From: Micromonospora inaquosa
GTDB lineage: Bacteria; Actinomycetota; Actinomycetes; Mycobacteriales; Micromonosporaceae
Assembly (NCBI RefSeq): GCF_003857055.1
Contig: NZ_QGSZ01000255.1
Coordinates: forward strand, 1-49,208
Length of the DNA: 49,208 nucleotides
Reading direction: 5' to 3'
In this document: one piece after another, positions 11,201-18,865 of the stretch
How the letters are laid out: the number at the start of each line of letters is the position of its first letter
Numbering within the stretch: position 1 is the stretch's first letter
Program-made: the position numbers and the translations under genes
The notes under the pieces: model-generated
Seen by the model: only the letters and a program-made list of their open reading frames with translations
Told to the model about the DNA's origin: nothing
Database searches by the model: none

Positions 11201-12267
11201 CGCGCGAACGGGTGCGTGACGCTGCCGACCGCCACGCCGTTGACCCAGGCGGTCGCCTCGTGGTTGATCCCGTCGAACTCCAGCCAGATCCGTCGACCGG
11301 CCGAGGTGTCCAGGTCACGCGGCAACCGCAGCGCGCGCCGGTACCACCAGGTGTGCCGGGACAGCGCCTCCGGGATGCGCAGGTTGTTGAGGCCGGCCAC
11401 CGGGTCGGGCAGGTGACCCTGCTCGACCAGGGTGCCCAGCACGGTGCCGGGCACCGTCGCCGGCAGCCAGGACCGGACGTCGACACCGGCGCGGGAGAGT
11501 TCGGCGCCGTCGGCGGTGCCTGCGAAGTCGTCCATCGTCAACGACCAGCCCGACTCCAGTGGCACAGTGCCGTCGGCGGCGACCTTCAGCTCGGGGGCCG
11601 GGCCGGCGTTGCCGCCCTCCCAACTGGTCCAACCCTCGGCCTTCGGCCGGCCGGCCAGCGCCACGCCGTAGACCTGGAAGCCGTTGAGGCCCACCGGGTT
11701 GCTGTTCGATCGCTTCGTGACGGTCATCCGGATCCACCTGGCGGTGACGGGTTCGGGCAGTTTGATGGTCTGCACGCCGCCCTGGCCCTCGGTGGTCTCG
11801 TACACCGACCGCCAGGCCCGGCCGTCGGTGGAGACCTCGATCCGGTACGCCGTCGCGGCGCTGGAGAGGATCTCGTCACCGTCGGTGTCGGTGTAGTTGC
11901 CGTCGAACGGCGCGTCGGTGAGCGTGGCCTCGAAGACCAGAGAGATGGCCTCGATCCGGCACGGCGCCTGAAGGTCCACCGCAATCCACTGTGGATCACC
12001 GTTGGCGGCACGCCAACCGCTCCCCCGGACGCCGACCTGCGGCAGGCCGTCCACGGCGAAGGTGGCGGGCGTCGGCGCGTAGTCGGTCGAGGAGACCGTC
12101 ACCGGGCGGTACCGGGCAAGGTCGGTGGCGGTCGGGGTGGGGGGTGGCGGCGGCCCGGCGGCGGACGCGAGGGCGTCCGGCAGGACCGCGGTCACCCCGA
12201 CCGACGCCAGCAGCGTCGCGCCGGCGGAGAGGAAGGTACGCCGCGAGATCGGCGATGGCTCGGACAT
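8233..12267 (-). CDS. Secreted glycoside hydrolase family 2 (beta-mannosidase-like) with internal discoidin modules
   Basis: 1344 aa. A Tat signal (SRRTFLSAGATLLA, residues 8-21) exports the folded protein. Residues about 50-202 are an F5/8C (discoidin) carbohydrate-binding module. GH2 sugar-binding jelly roll is about 225-435, Ig-like domain about 440-560, TIM barrel about 846-1140 and Ig-like tail to the end. Acid/base is E960 (WCGANEGDPPP) and nucleophile E1023 (FHTEIG). The family match is to exo-glucosaminidase/endo-beta-mannosidase-type GH2 proteins; because the acid/base motif is NE rather than the Asp of true exo-glucosaminidases, a beta-mannosidic substrate is more likely. Two discoidin-like repeats (about 585-845, period 136 aa) interrupt the protein between the Ig-like domain and the barrel. 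ATG 12267 has GGAGG 6 nt upstream and the Tat motif follows; two LacI-type operators precede it. Confidence 0.9.
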   Translation of the reverse strand: MSEPSPISRRTFLSAGATLLASVGVTAVLPDALASAAGPPPPPTPTATDLARYRPVTVSSTDYAPTPATFAVDGLPQVGVRGSGWRAANGDPQWIAVDLQAPCRIEAISLVFEATLTDAPFDGNYTDTDGDEILSSAATAYRIEVSTDGRAWRSVYETTEGQGGVQTIKLPEPVTARWIRMTVTKRSNSNPVGLNGFQVYGVALAGRPKAEGWTSWEGGNAGPAPELKVAADGTVPLESGWSLTMDDFAGTADGAELSRAGVDVRSWLPATVPGTVLGTLVEQGHLPDPVAGLNNLRIPEALSRHTWWYRRALRLPRDLDTSAGRRIWLEFDGINHEATAWVNGVAVGSVTHPFARAAFDITDALAGHRGEHVLAVRVTPMPHPGTPGDKGPDGRTFLQSAHHYLDAPTYLAVSGWDWMPAVRDRVTGLWDHVRLRSTGAVVIGDPHVQTTLPDLPDTDTAEVTIRVPVRNAAASATTVTVHAEFDRVRVESTVTVPAGGNTTVTFTPERFPALRLREPRLWWPNGYGDPHLYDLTLTATVNRSVSDRRALRFGVREFAYDWHQPIVISPPGRPALEFVDGAATQTVTFDRQHARHVRIQAGQRATGWGISMFSLSVADGTGPDLALRRDATALSSENDSNGPGNAVDGDPATRWASQAEDNQWIQVDLGAAVDFDRVTIVWEQAYALDYRVQVSADGDAWTDVKAVSNDTPLGSRATQVEMFASQTAQHLRIQTGARATSWGVSMWGLSVQRQAEPDVDLALRRTATASSSDSDSNGPDRAVDGNPRTRWSSKFEDNQWIQVDLGAPVSFDQVTIVWEQAYARDFVIQVSDDGQRWTDVKSVSNAVTQLKISVNGVPVFARGGNWGWDELLRRVLPDRLADTVEMHRDMNFTMIRNWLGSSNREELYQACDEQGILVWNDFWQAGAFLPNPPGYVDIAADTIRRFRHHPSIVVWCGANEGDPPPIVDAGLKQAAATEHPEILYIPNSAGGIVSGHGPYHWVEPATYNNRNTYDTGAFGFHTEIGMPVVPVVESMRNLVGDAPQWPIGEVWNYHDWSTIGNQRVGTYQAAIDARLGESDSLDEFAARAQFVNYESHRAMFEAWNANLWQDATGLLLWMSHPAWHSTVWQTYDYDLDVNGAYYGARKGCEPVHVQADPGTWQVRVVNHTAAPLSGVTVSARRYDLSGRSLGSPQRQRVDVARSDTTAVFPLAAPAGGGLHLVRLELRDSRDRLLAENTYWRYDKAEQLRALTDLPSTRLSTSSGSVRVVDGRNTVTTTVRNQGRAVAALVRLAVRDQHGERVLPARYDDNYFWLLPGETREVRISWPARAGVARQVTVTAQAYNS
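9733..10500 (-). repeat. Tandem duplication (408-bp period) coding two discoidin-like modules
   Basis: The stretch starting at 9733 (GTTGCTGACCG) recurs at 10141 with long near-identical blocks, for example GTCGACCTGGATCCACTGG in both. The copies encode HLRIQTGARATSWG... and HVRIQAGQRATGWG..., both ending in RWxSxxEDNQWIQVDLGA. It is a recent in-frame internal duplication inside the GH2 gene. Confidence 0.85.
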
Positions 12268-12281
12268 CGTGCCTCCAGACG

Positions 12282-12295
12282 TGGCAACGTTGTCA
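12282..12295. promoter_or_regulatory. LacI-type operator, proximal copy
   Basis: TGGCAACGTTGTCA has one mismatch from the perfect palindrome 25 bp away. It lies between the GH2 ribosome site and the distal site. The central CG with CAACG-type arms is characteristic of LacI/GalR family binding sites controlling sugar genes. Confidence 0.65.
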
Positions 12296-12306
12296 GACGT
12301 GATCCG

Positions 12307-12320
12307 TGACAACGTTGTCA
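12307..12320. promoter_or_regulatory. LacI-type operator, distal perfect palindrome
   Basis: TGACAACGTTGTCA is a perfect 14-bp palindrome with central CG. Its centre is 25 bp from the proximal site, and both are just upstream of the GH2 start. No lacI gene is in the window, so the regulator acts from elsewhere. Confidence 0.75.
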
Positions 12321-12389
12321 GATCGTGGTCCCCTGTTTCCCCCGAGTCAAGAGCCTGGGTCCACCGTGTTTCCACGACCACGCAGCGCA

Positions 12390-12418
12390 GGTGCGGGCGG
12401 CCGTCCACCGCCCGCACC
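12390..12418 (-). terminator. Hairpin terminator after S33 peptidase gene
   Basis: GGTGCGGGCGG (12390-12400) and CCGCCCGCACC (12408-12418) form an 11-bp perfect stem with a 7-nt loop, 10 bp beyond the leftward stop at 12429. It also insulates the GH2 promoter region from read-through. Confidence 0.75.
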
Positions 12419-12428
12419 CCCGGGCCGA

Positions 12429-14213
12429 TCACTCCGGGTACGAAGGCCCCGGCTCGGTCCGCAGCATCCGCTTGAGCATGCGGTTCGCCGCCCGCATGTC
12501 GTCGGTGATCAGACGGGTCCGCACCGTTCCCTTGCCGGTCAGCTTGCCGCCCACCTCGAACACCTCCGTCTCGCCCGGCAGCGGCACCGCCTGGCAACCC
12601 GTGTACGTCTGGTCGGGCAGGCGGCCGTCGAGCAGGAAGGCGTACACCGGGTCGTCCACGCAGGGCGTGTAGTACGGGAAGACACCGTGGCTACCCTCGT
12701 TGTCGACGCTGATCATCGACGCTCCCGGCAGCTTCTTCGACGCCGCCAACGCACCCTCGTACGCCGTGGCGACATCGAGCTCGTCCTGGAGCATCAGCAC
12801 CTTCGGGAAGGTCTTCCGGTCGAACGTCGGCATCCGGTTGCTCGTGGGCCAGTACGCGCAGGCGGGCGGGTTCTGCAGGTACGGCGCGACCAGCGGGGCG
12901 TCGCGGGTCAGTCGCCGGCTGAACGCGTTCCAGTATGCGACGCTGTCATTCCACTGCCCGTCCTGGCAGCGGATCACCTCGAAGACGTAGTCGATGTCGT
13001 AGCTGTACTCGTCCGCGGCCTGGACCAGCTGGGCCCGGTCACGCCGCGTCTGCAGTGCCGCCTCGGCGGAGACCCGCGCCTGCTCGATGTACGCCCGGCC
13101 ATCGGCGGTGATCCCCGGCGCCGTGCGCAGCTTCGCGCTGGCGGCGGTGAGGATCTGCTCCGGCGTCCAGCCGTTCCACTCCTCGTAGTACTCGATCACG
13201 GTGTTCACGGCCGCCGCGGCGACCGGGTAGTTCTGGGTGTCGTAGAGAGCGCCGAGGATGAACCAGCCGAACATGAACGGGCCCATACCGATGCGGGTGC
13301 CGCCGGCCCGCTCGAACATCTCCCGGATCAGCATCGGGTCGGTGCCCCGGCCGTACAGGTCGTCGTGGCGTGCCATGTACGGCAGCAACTGCTCCTGGAA
13401 CGCCCGGTCGCGGGTGAACGGCTGAAGGTCCCAGGTCTCCTGCAGGGTGGGCGAGCCGACAGCGGCCACCGAGTCGAGCACCATCCGGTCGGTGCGGCTT
13501 CCGAACGTCGCCGCGTACCAGGTGCCCAGCCAGGTGCCGTACGAGTAGCCGAGGTAGTTGAGCTTGCGCTCGCCCAGCAGCACCCGGATGAAGTCCATGT
13601 CGTAGGTGGTCTGCTCGGTGGTGATGTACTTCGTCAGCTCGGTGCTGCGACAGCCGGCCACGTTGGCCCGGGTGATCAGGTCATTGGTGTTGTCGGTGTC
13701 CCGGTAGGTGACAGTGCAGAGCAACGGGCTGCTCTGCCCGACACCACGCGGGTCGAACCCGATCACGTCGTAGTGCTCGGCGAGGGCGGGCGCGGACCGC
13801 GCCACGTACGGCGCCAGCGACAGGCCGCTGCCGCCGGGGCCACCCGGGTTGACCAGCAGGATGCCCTTGCGGTCACTGCCGGAGGCGACGGTACGGCTGA
13901 TCCGGACCTGGATCGTCTTGCCGTCGCCGGGGTTGTGCCAGTCGCGCGGCACCGTGACCGTCGCACAGGTCAGCCGCAACTGCGCCTCGTCCTCGGCGCT
14001 GACGTCGGGCAACCCGCAGGGCTCCCAGGAAAGCCGTTGGGTGGCGAGCGTCGCGGCCAGGGCCGCGGTGTCCGGCTCGGCCGCCTTCGCCGCGGCGGCC
14101 GGGGTGCCGGCCGTACCGCTGCTCAGGACGGCCGCGACCAGTGTCGCGGCGAGGATGGCGGCCGGCCGGCGCACCCGGTGTGGGTGGCGCGAGCTGGTCG
14201 TGAGGTGGGGCAT
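12429..14213 (-). CDS. Secreted tripeptidyl-aminopeptidase-like alpha/beta hydrolase (peptidase S33, TAP-like)
   Basis: 594 aa. A Sec-type signal peptide (RRPAAILAATLVAAVLSSGTAG, about residues 15-36) is followed by Ala-rich spacer. The oxyanion-hole element is NPGGPGGSG (122-130), the nucleophile is S224 in GYSYG, the acid is D480 (LQDELDVATAYE) and the base is H509 (NEGSHGVF); the last 110 residues match the TAP-like C-terminal domain. Such enzymes remove N-terminal tripeptides from secreted or exogenous proteins. Cys pairs (C66, C83, C166, C188) suggest disulfides, fitting export. ATG 14213 gives a complete signal. Gene order with the upstream LuxR-type gene suggests local regulation. Confidence 0.93.
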   Translation of the reverse strand: MPHLTTSSRHPHRVRRPAAILAATLVAAVLSSGTAGTPAAAAKAAEPDTAALAATLATQRLSWEPCGLPDVSAEDEAQLRLTCATVTVPRDWHNPGDGKTIQVRISRTVASGSDRKGILLVNPGGPGGSGLSLAPYVARSAPALAEHYDVIGFDPRGVGQSSPLLCTVTYRDTDNTNDLITRANVAGCRSTELTKYITTEQTTYDMDFIRVLLGERKLNYLGYSYGTWLGTWYAATFGSRTDRMVLDSVAAVGSPTLQETWDLQPFTRDRAFQEQLLPYMARHDDLYGRGTDPMLIREMFERAGGTRIGMGPFMFGWFILGALYDTQNYPVAAAAVNTVIEYYEEWNGWTPEQILTAASAKLRTAPGITADGRAYIEQARVSAEAALQTRRDRAQLVQAADEYSYDIDYVFEVIRCQDGQWNDSVAYWNAFSRRLTRDAPLVAPYLQNPPACAYWPTSNRMPTFDRKTFPKVLMLQDELDVATAYEGALAASKKLPGASMISVDNEGSHGVFPYYTPCVDDPVYAFLLDGRLPDQTYTGCQAVPLPGETEVFEVGGKLTGKGTVRTRLITDDMRAANRMLKRMLRTEPGPSYPE

Positions 14214-14324
14214 CGTCCCGTCCTCTCGTGGAGCTGATGATCGAGTGGCTCCACCCTGGACCAGGAGTGTTTCGCGGCGGCGGTCTCCGGTTGACGAAGA
14301 CCGGCCATGGCATGATCCGGCCAG

Positions 14325-15311
14325 TCACAACCAGCCGCGGCGGCTGGCCTGCACGCCGAGCTGGAACCGGCTGCGCGCGCCGAGCAGTTCCTGCAGGCGA
14401 CTGACCCGCCGGTGCACGGTCCGGTTGCTGACGCCGAGGTCGCGGGCGATGGCCTCGTCGGTGAGGCCCGCGGTGAGCAGGGCGAGCAGCCGCTGGGTGG
14501 CGGCCGTCGGCTCGGCGTCCGGCTCAGCGGCGTCGGTGGTGGTGTGGATCGGCGCGCCCAGTCGCCAGAACACCTCGAACAGTTCGGAGAGCCCGTCCAG
14601 CAGGCGGGAGCGGTGCACCAACAACGCGTCGGTCTCTTCCCCACTGCCGCGCGGCAGGATGACGAGACCGTGGTCGGAATCAGTCAGCACCATCTTCAGC
14701 GGCAACTCCGGGAAGACCCGCGCCTGCTCACCCGCCGCGACCGCGGCGCGTACCGCCGCCAGCATCGCCTCGTCGTGCAGCAACTCCCCCTCGTAGACGC
14801 AGCGATAGCGCAGGCCGCGACGCAGCCCGTCGTACTGGACCTCCTCCGGCACCCGGGCGGTGTCCCGCAGGTACGGCCCCCGCTCCAGACCGCGTACCTC
14901 CGTGCGGGCACCGGCCTGGAGCTGCCGGAACAGTTCGCGGGCGGTGTGCTTGCCCTCGACGACCTCGACGAACGCGGCGCCGGTGCCGTGGACCGCGCTG
15001 TACAGACCGGACAGCGCCTCCGCGGCGGCGCGGGCCCGGGCCGCCTCCATCTCGCGCTGGGCGGCCCAGCTCTCCAGCGCGGTTCGCGGTGGCCGCAGGT
15101 GCAGCACACCGGCGCTGTCGCGGTGCACCGCCCCGCTGCTCAGCAGCCCGGCGAGCGCGCGAGCGGCCCGTGGCGGCGCGGTGGACAGGAACTCCCGCTG
15201 CGGCACGGGTGCCACCCGCAGCAGGTCGCGGTAGACGTCCGCGACGTCCGACGTGATGGGGAGCGGTCCCGTGTCATGGTCAGTGGCCACGCCGGGAGGC
15301 TCGGTTGGCAT
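14325..15311 (-). CDS. LuxR-type HTH transcriptional regulator with TrmB-like N-terminus
   Basis: 328 aa. The C-terminal HTH (LLALLTAGLTDEAIARDLGVSNRTVHRRVSRLQELLGA, about residues 272-309) is LuxR/GerE-like. The N-terminus (PITSDVADVYRDLLRVAPV) resembles the TrmB winged-helix seen in a family of actinomycete regulators, and the middle carries a sensor-like domain without a recognised receiver Asp. ATG 15311 was chosen because upstream frame is repeat-rich non-coding DNA. It lies 111 bp before the S33 peptidase gene, same strand, its likely target. Confidence 0.85.
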   Translation of the reverse strand: MPTEPPGVATDHDTGPLPITSDVADVYRDLLRVAPVPQREFLSTAPPRAARALAGLLSSGAVHRDSAGVLHLRPPRTALESWAAQREMEAARARAAAEALSGLYSAVHGTGAAFVEVVEGKHTARELFRQLQAGARTEVRGLERGPYLRDTARVPEEVQYDGLRRGLRYRCVYEGELLHDEAMLAAVRAAVAAGEQARVFPELPLKMVLTDSDHGLVILPRGSGEETDALLVHRSRLLDGLSELFEVFWRLGAPIHTTTDAAEPDAEPTAATQRLLALLTAGLTDEAIARDLGVSNRTVHRRVSRLQELLGARSRFQLGVQASRRGWL

Positions 15312-15416
15312 GCCGGGGATCGTAGAACGCGAGGCTGGCGGCGGCTCAGCGGGGCCGGACGCCGCCTGCCGCTGCCGCTGGTCGTGATCGGAATCGGCGT
15401 CGGAATCGGAATTCGT

Positions 15417-15455
15417 CAGGACATCGCGATTCTGGCCCAGGACATCGCGGTTCTG
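15417..15455. repeat. Short tandem repeat, 21-bp period
   Basis: CAGGACATCGCGATTCTG at 15417 recurs as CAGGACATCGCGGTTCTG at 15438. This is in the 608-bp gene-free interval 15312-15919, which also holds GGAATCGG-type microrepeats just before it. No reading frame with sensible composition is seen. Confidence 0.7.
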
Positions 15456-15511
15456 ACCGTCACACACACCCGTGCCGGCTCCGCCACCGACCCGACGACG
15501 GGCCTCCGGGA

Positions 15512-15597
15512 CTCCGGGACTCCGGGGCCCCTGCGGCCCCGCGGCCCTGCGACCCCGCGGCCCTGCGGCCCCGCGGCCCTGCGGCTCCGGGGCGGCA
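15512..15597. repeat. GC-only low-complexity repeats
   Basis: GGGACTCCGGGACTCCGG is followed by runs of GGCCCTGCGACCCCGC-type units. They form multiple alternative hairpins. Part of the gene-free interval; a slippage-prone tract rather than a gene. Confidence 0.7.
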
Positions 15598-15607
15598 GGC
15601 TTAGCAG

Positions 15608-15696
15608 GTTGCCTCTGGAGCTGATGCCACAAACGATTCAGGCCACCGACACCACCTGGCCGGCGATGCCGCAAACGATTCAGCTCCAAAGGCAAC
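15608..15696. repeat. REP/MITE-like palindromic unit
   Basis: GTTGCCTCTGGAGCTGA (15608-15624) and TCAGCTCCAAAGGCAAC (15680-15696) are inverted copies with one mismatch. Inside, GATGCCRCAAACGATTCAG occurs twice as a direct repeat (15623-15641 and 15665-15683). The arrangement resembles dispersed REP-like elements of Micromonosporaceae. Bases 15697-15919 hold only short direct repeats (CACGAGC, GCGCCGGGC) and no gene. Confidence 0.6.
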
Positions 15697-15919
15697 GACC
15701 GCCACCTTCTCCCCTCGGTCCACGGCTCGGCCCAGAGATGCCCACCCACACGGCAGCGCCAGCACGGCCGCCGATCACACCCGAACGCCCGCCGGCGGCT
15801 CAGCCGTCGATCCGATGGCGCCACGAGCCACGAGCCACGAGCGCCGGGCACCGAGCGCCGGGCGAGGCGTCATCCGTACCCGTCGACAACCTGGCCCGGT
15901 GACGACCAGCGCCCGGCGG

Positions 15920-17884
15920 TCAGCTCGCCGGGCCGCCCGCGCGGTGCTCGGGATCGCGAGGGCGGTACTCGGGGCGGAGCTTCGCGCTCGCGAACGCCGC
16001 CTTCACCGCCGCCGAGAGCGCCGCGATGTCGTACGCGCCGTGGTGTCGACGGCCGTTGATGAAGAAGGTCGGGGTGCCCGTGACGCCGCTGAGGTCGGCG
16101 GACTCGACGTCCTCGGCGATCCGGTCCACGCCCATCCGCTTCACCATGTGCTCCCGGAACCCGTCCAGGTCCAGGCCGAGCTGTTCGGCGTAGCCGAGCA
16201 CGTCGGCGGGGTTGAGCGCGTCCTGGTGGGCGAGCAGCAGGTCGTGCATCTCCCAGAACGCGCCCTGCTCCCCCGCCGCCTCGGCGGCCTCGGCGGCGAG
16301 TTGGGCATGCGGGTGGACATCGATGAGCGGCAGGTGCCGCCAGACGTACCGGACGTTGGCGAAATCCGCCAACAGCTCGCGGACCACCGGCTCGGCCTGC
16401 CCGCAGTAGGGGCACTCGAAGTCGCCGTACTCCACCACCGTCACCGGCGCGTCAGGCGACCCGCGCAGGTGGTCGCGGTTCGGATCGACCGGCAGCATCA
16501 GGTCGACGATCCCCTCGGTGACGCCCAGCAGCGCCCGTGACCGCCGCGCCGGCGAGAGCCGCCCGACGGAGTGGAACACCAGCCAGGTGACCAGCGACGC
16601 GCCGAACGTCGCCACGATGATGCCGAACTTGGCGTCGTCCAGGGCCGGGCCGTGCAGGGCATGGGTGGCGATCAGGAGCGCGACGGTGAACCCGATGCCG
16701 GAGACCGTGCCGACCCCCAGGACGGCGAGCCAGCCGACGGGCGGCCGGAACCGGTTGCCGCTGAGCCGGGCCACCAGCCACGCGGTGAGCACGATCCCGG
16801 CCGGTTTGCCGACGACGTACGCCACCACGACACCGACCGTCACCGGGGAGGTCACCGCCCTGGCCAGCAGCTCGCCGTCGATCACGATGCCGACGTTGGC
16901 CAACGCGAAGAGTGGCACGATCAGGTAGCTCGCCCACGGGTGGTACAGCGTCTGCAGCCGCTCGTTCGGCGACAGCGCCGAGCTGAGCCCGGCGCGGGCC
17001 ACCCGCGCCAGTTGTGGGGTGGGCTGCTCCCGGAAGAGCCGGAACTGGTCGCTGGCCCGCTGCAGGTCGCTGCGGCCGGGGGCGTACGCGTAGGTCAGCA
17101 ACCCCATCACCAGGCCCACCGCGACCGGATCGACACCGGACATCGAGACGGCGAGCCAGGCCGCCACCCCCAACAACGCGTAGACCGGCCCGAACTGCAC
17201 ACCCCACGCCCGGACGAGCAGGACGACACCGAAGATCGCCGCCGCGACGACCAGCGCCGTCAGCGAGGGATGGTGCGGGTACGCGATGGCCAGCACCGCG
17301 ATCGCCACCACATCGTCGACGACGGCGACGGTCAGCAGGAAACCCCGCAGGCGCTCCGAGAAGCGCGGCCCGAAGACGGCCAGCGCGCCGAGCGCGAGCG
17401 CCGTGTCCGTGGCCATCACCGCACCCCACCCCGCCGCTGTGGTCCGCCCGGCGTTGATCACGAGGTAGATCGCGATCGGCACGAGCATGCCGCCGACCCC
17501 GACCAGGATCGGCAACGCCAGGCGACGCCGCTCCCGCAACTCGCCGATGTCGAACTCGCGGCGCAGCTCCAACCCAGCGACCAGGAAGAAGATCGTCATC
17601 AGGCCGCTGTTGATCCAGGTACGCAGGTCATGCGACACGTTCCAGCCGCCGAGCTGGAACGAGAGGGTGGTGCTCCAGACCGACTCGTACGACGACCCGT
17701 GCAGATTCGCCCAGCCGAGGGCGACCACCGCGGCGATCAACACCACCCGCGCGCCGCCGGTCTCGGTACGCAGGAACGCGCGCAGCGGAGCGTTGAACCG
17801 CCCCTCCCAGGCCGTGCGGCTGGTCCAGCCCCGGCGCATGTTGTCGCTCGTCACGGGGACAATCTTCGCCGACCTGACCGTCAC
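15920..17884 (-). CDS. nhaA: NhaA-type Na+/H+ antiporter fused to DsbA-like thioredoxin domain
   Basis: 654 aa, a two-part protein. Residues about 30-440 are NhaA: about eleven TM helices, with the paired ion-binding aspartates D190-D191 (VVDDVVAIA), D160 (MATDTALALGA) and the conserved K360 (VVGKPAGI). Residues about 465-640 are a DsbA/thioredoxin_4 domain with the active site CPYC (491-494) and the cis-Pro element GTPTFFING. Such fusions are common in actinobacteria; the thioredoxin part may protect or redox-regulate the antiporter. The GTG start at 17884 has no strong ribosome site; GTG or ATG codons ten to sixteen residues in are alternatives. No partner gene is adjacent. Confidence 0.92.
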   Translation of the reverse strand: MTVRSAKIVPVTSDNMRRGWTSRTAWEGRFNAPLRAFLRTETGGARVVLIAAVVALGWANLHGSSYESVWSTTLSFQLGGWNVSHDLRTWINSGLMTIFFLVAGLELRREFDIGELRERRRLALPILVGVGGMLVPIAIYLVINAGRTTAAGWGAVMATDTALALGALAVFGPRFSERLRGFLLTVAVVDDVVAIAVLAIAYPHHPSLTALVVAAAIFGVVLLVRAWGVQFGPVYALLGVAAWLAVSMSGVDPVAVGLVMGLLTYAYAPGRSDLQRASDQFRLFREQPTPQLARVARAGLSSALSPNERLQTLYHPWASYLIVPLFALANVGIVIDGELLARAVTSPVTVGVVVAYVVGKPAGIVLTAWLVARLSGNRFRPPVGWLAVLGVGTVSGIGFTVALLIATHALHGPALDDAKFGIIVATFGASLVTWLVFHSVGRLSPARRSRALLGVTEGIVDLMLPVDPNRDHLRGSPDAPVTVVEYGDFECPYCGQAEPVVRELLADFANVRYVWRHLPLIDVHPHAQLAAEAAEAAGEQGAFWEMHDLLLAHQDALNPADVLGYAEQLGLDLDGFREHMVKRMGVDRIAEDVESADLSGVTGTPTFFINGRRHHGAYDIAALSAAVKAAFASAKLRPEYRPRDPEHRAGGPAS

Positions 17885-17940
17885 ACGGTTCGGATTGCTA
17901 CTCCTCCCCGGCGACGGCGACCGCGAATGCCTCTCCCACT

Positions 17941-18020
17941 GCGCGCCGATCTTGCGGTTTCGGTGGTCAAGATGCGGGAGAATGCGTCATTTGTCGCCAC
18001 AGAAATTGCAAGATCGCGCG
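17941..18020. repeat. REP-like palindromic unit with GATCTTGC arms
   Basis: GCGCGCCGATCTTGCGGTTTC (left, with arm GATCTTGC at 17948-17955) pairs with the right arm 18002-18020 (GAAATTGCAAGATCGCGCG). An extra CAAGAT lies between. This kind of element is scattered through intergenic DNA of Micromonospora-type genomes. It sits between the nhaA-like start and the toxin operon. Confidence 0.6.
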
Positions 18021-18135
18021 TTGAGGGGCACCCTCGCCGACCACCTTGGCAGGCATGCACGCAGCGGCACCGGTTGGTAACGTGCCGGTCATGTCGCCGG
18101 TTGCCGCCGGCAGCGGTCCCCTGGGGAGGGTCGAC

Positions 18136-18534
18136 ATGTGGGCGGACGACGCCGCGCTCGACGCGGCGGAGCGCCGGCTCGACGAGTGGGAATCATCGCT
18201 CGCCGAACGGGCGGAACGAGCCAGGACGCTATCGACGACGATGCGGAACCTGACCGGCACCGCCCGCAACGCCGACCGGACGGTCGAGGTCACCGTCGAC
18301 TCGACCGGCCTACTGATCGACCTCAAGCTCGACGAGGGCACCCGCCAACAACCCGCGACCCACACCGCCCGGCAGATCCTGGAAACCACCGCCGACGCCC
18401 GCGCGGACCTGCTCCGACAGGTCACTGCCGCAGCTGAGGAAACGCTCGGCGACGACGCGAGCGCCCAGGCCATCATCGACTCGTACCGCAGCCGGCTTCT
18501 CCCCGACCGGGGATCGAACGATGCCCGCCGGTGA
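18136..18534 (+). CDS. YbaB/EbfC-family protein heading toxin operon
   Basis: 132 aa from ATG 18136, which has GGGGAGGG 7 nt upstream. A coiled-coil N-terminus (LDAAERRLDEWESSLAERAER) leads into the YbaB core (LTGTARNADRTVEVTVDSTGLLIDLKLD). Classical YbaB binds DNA, but in actinomycetes this variant regularly precedes WXG100-type and toxin genes and may instead act as a secretion partner or chaperone. The stop overlaps the next gene by 14 nt. Longer in-frame starts (18046, 18091) lack ribosome sites. Confidence 0.85.
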   Translation: MWADDAALDAAERRLDEWESSLAERAERARTLSTTMRNLTGTARNADRTVEVTVDSTGLLIDLKLDEGTRQQPATHTARQILETTADARADLLRQVTAAAEETLGDDASAQAIIDSYRSRLLPDRGSNDARR

Positions 18535-18865
18535 CGGCATCCAGGTCGACCCGGACGACCTGACCGCCCACGCCGCGCGCCTCGACCGCTGCGCCGACAG
18601 CCTCGACACCGCCCAACACGCAGGCCAGCACGTCCGCTTGGGCGCTGACGCCTACGGGCAGCTCTGCGCGATGATGCCGGTGCTGCTCGACGGCCTCCAG
18701 CAGGCCCTGGTCGACGGCATCGGCGCCGCCGCCGTATCGGTCCGGGACACCGCCGGCAACCTGCGAGTCGGAGCGGACCGCTACCGAAGCTCCGACGCCC
18801 ACGCCAAACACCTGCTCGACAACGTGCGGCAGCACCAGCTCGACGGGGCGCGGCAGCACCAGTGA
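18521..18865 (+). CDS. WXG100-like type VII secretion partner (EspC/DUF2580-like)
   Basis: 114 aa, predicted helical hairpin: IQVDPDDLTAHAARLDRCAD starts the first helix and the second ends near DNVRQHQLD. The pattern of a V/I-D-P-D-x-L start and length near 100 aa matches ESX-secreted helper proteins found beside large toxins. It overlaps both neighbours (14 nt with ybaB-like, 4 nt with toxin), so stoichiometric co-translation is likely. No secretion ATPase (EccC) is in the window, so the secretion machine must be encoded elsewhere. Confidence 0.75.
   Translation: MPAGDGIQVDPDDLTAHAARLDRCADSLDTAQHAGQHVRLGADAYGQLCAMMPVLLDGLQQALVDGIGAAAVSVRDTAGNLRVGADRYRSSDAHAKHLLDNVRQHQLDGARQHQ

Noticed and set aside
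12306..14237. 643-codon plus-strand frame opposite the S33 peptidase
   Set aside because: Antisense shadow; no family pattern and no ribosome site.
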